From NCBI GenBank assembly GCA_023228945.1, contig JALOAI010000001.1, forward strand, positions 336,566 through 400,565: a DNA stretch of 64,000 nt, given 5' to 3'. A program made the position numbers and the translations under genes. The notes under the pieces are model-generated. The model was not told the DNA's origin. It was given only the letters and a program-made list of their open reading frames with translations, and searched no databases. Position 1 is the stretch's first letter. Every line of letters begins with the position of its first letter. The stretch comes from Pigmentiphaga sp. Its GTDB lineage: Bacteria > Pseudomonadota > Gammaproteobacteria > Burkholderiales > Burkholderiaceae_B. Positions 60,765-64,000 of the stretch are shown one piece after another.

Positions 60765-60973
60765 GCGGGAAACCGGGTGGACCGTGGGAAACGCGATATC
60801 CGCGCCAAGGAGCCAGATTATAGGAGACCGGCGGCGAACCTGGACGGCGAAGCCGGGCGCGCCACCCGGCGCGTGGGCTTTGCCTGGATTTCCCGGCTGC
60901 TTTCGGTCTATGTGCCCACAACCCGCGATGGATAAGTGTTAGATTGTGGGTATCCCGCTACCTGGAGCCCACC

Positions 60974-63679
<2,706 letters not shown>

Positions 63680-63712
63680 CTACGCGCCAAAACGCAGTGT
63701 GTCAACCTCATG

Positions 63713-63742
63713 AAAAACTCCGGCAACTGCCGGAGTTTTTTT
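63713..63742 (+). terminator. Intrinsic terminator of acnA
   Basis: AAAAACTCCGGCA (63713-63725) is the exact reverse complement of TGCCGGAGTTTTT (63728-63740), and the T-tract runs on to 63742. It lies 34 bases after the stop. Confidence 0.92.
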
Positions 63743-63879
63743 GCCGCCGGGCCGCTCCCAAGGCAAAAAACCCCCTTGTATGCTTCAGTTATGCCCGAGG
63801 TTGGGCATAAGTCGCGATCCTGTATAGCCCGTCCCCCCTTCGAGTCTTGAACTCGTCCCCAAGCATCAGGGCGTACAGG

Positions 63880-64000
63880 ATGTCGCGTTTGTCGGTGAGC
63901 CCGAACAGTTACCAGAATGGACTTCGGATGTTGCAAGGCAGGGAGATGACGAACGTTACGCGTGAGACGGCGGGGGTTGGCCAGCCGCTGTTTGTCGGAG
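63880..64000 (+). CDS. Possible partial coding frame at the right edge, unknown
   Basis: An open frame runs from ATG at 63880 to the window end (40 codons), reading MSRLSVSPNSYQNGLRMLQG and on to GQPLFVG. An internal ATG at 63946 is also possible. Neither has a well-placed Shine-Dalgarno, and no family is recognised. It may be the start of a real gene or chance. Confidence 0.2.
   Translation, partial: MSRLSVSPNSYQNGLRMLQGREMTNVTRETAGVGQPLFVG

Larger units (their letters stand above)
63680..64000. other. Right-edge intergenic region
   Basis: After the acnA terminator and a short family B copy (63743-63778), a small inverted repeat TTATGCCC/GGGCATAA lies at 63789-63810. The rest shows nothing I recognise until a possible partial frame at 63880. 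Confidence 0.5.

Noticed and set aside
60764..60973. A search for a TCTTATATAAGA site before acnA, and likewise before sdhC, gltA and odhA
   Set aside because: No copy was found, so these genes were not included in the proposed GntR regulon.

Overview
The window reads as chromosome of a high-G+C betaproteobacterium in the Burkholderiales, most likely family Alcaligenaceae (the Bordetella/Achromobacter group). Reasons: the gene order gntR-sdhCDAB-sdhE-gltA-odhA-odhB-lpdA-zapE, a phaC-phaB-phaR block, the ratA-rnfH pair divergent from smpB, yaeQ next to acnA, and a type II secretion cluster with gspC on the opposite strand, as known in Burkholderia. The family call is inferred from synteny and protein style. 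No rRNA or tRNA was seen.

Layout. 1-958 is visibly AT-richer than the rest. It holds the start of a probable AIPR-type phage-defence gene that runs off the left edge, and it ends at the 3' end of guaA, a known insertion point for genomic islands. 959-4118 is guaA and guaB. 4401-8471 is a Pro/Asp-rich lipoprotein divergent from a NarL-type two-component system. 8479-9752 is rnfH, ratA and smpB. 9769-21368 is a type II secretion system in the order F-(C reversed)-G-H-I-J-K-L-M-N-D-E, with serB overlapping its end. 22362-27648 (minus) is phaR, phaB, phaC, pgeF and rluD. 27739-37076 holds bamD, a YoaA/DinG helicase, a DUF465 protein, tex, trpS, folE and zapE. 37206-49202 (minus) is a TCA-cycle block (lpdA, odhB, odhA, gltA, sdhE, sdhB, sdhA, sdhD, sdhC and a GntR regulator), with mdh divergent. 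50672-56826 has a MATE transporter, pncB, an I78-type inhibitor lipoprotein, glutamate decarboxylase and a sulfatase. acnB, yaeQ and acnA close the window, followed by a strong terminator and a possible partial gene at the right edge.

How it fits together. The right half gathers citrate synthase, both aconitases, 2-oxoglutarate dehydrogenase, succinate dehydrogenase with its flavinylation factor, and malate dehydrogenase. The best regulatory clue is one palindrome, TCTTATATAAGA, found both in the gntR-mdh intergenic region and upstream of acnB. It is a good candidate operator for the GntR protein and would link the two loci. The left half is dominated by the secretion system, whose secretin carries an unexpected C-terminal SPOR-like domain.

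Two intergenic repeat families are scattered through the window. Family A (TGAAGAACTCCGGCC...GTGGTCA) abuts or enters gene ends. Family B (core GCCGCCGGGCCGC) mostly follows T-tracts at gene ends. Start codons were chosen by family length, Shine-Dalgarno position and overlap with the upstream gene.
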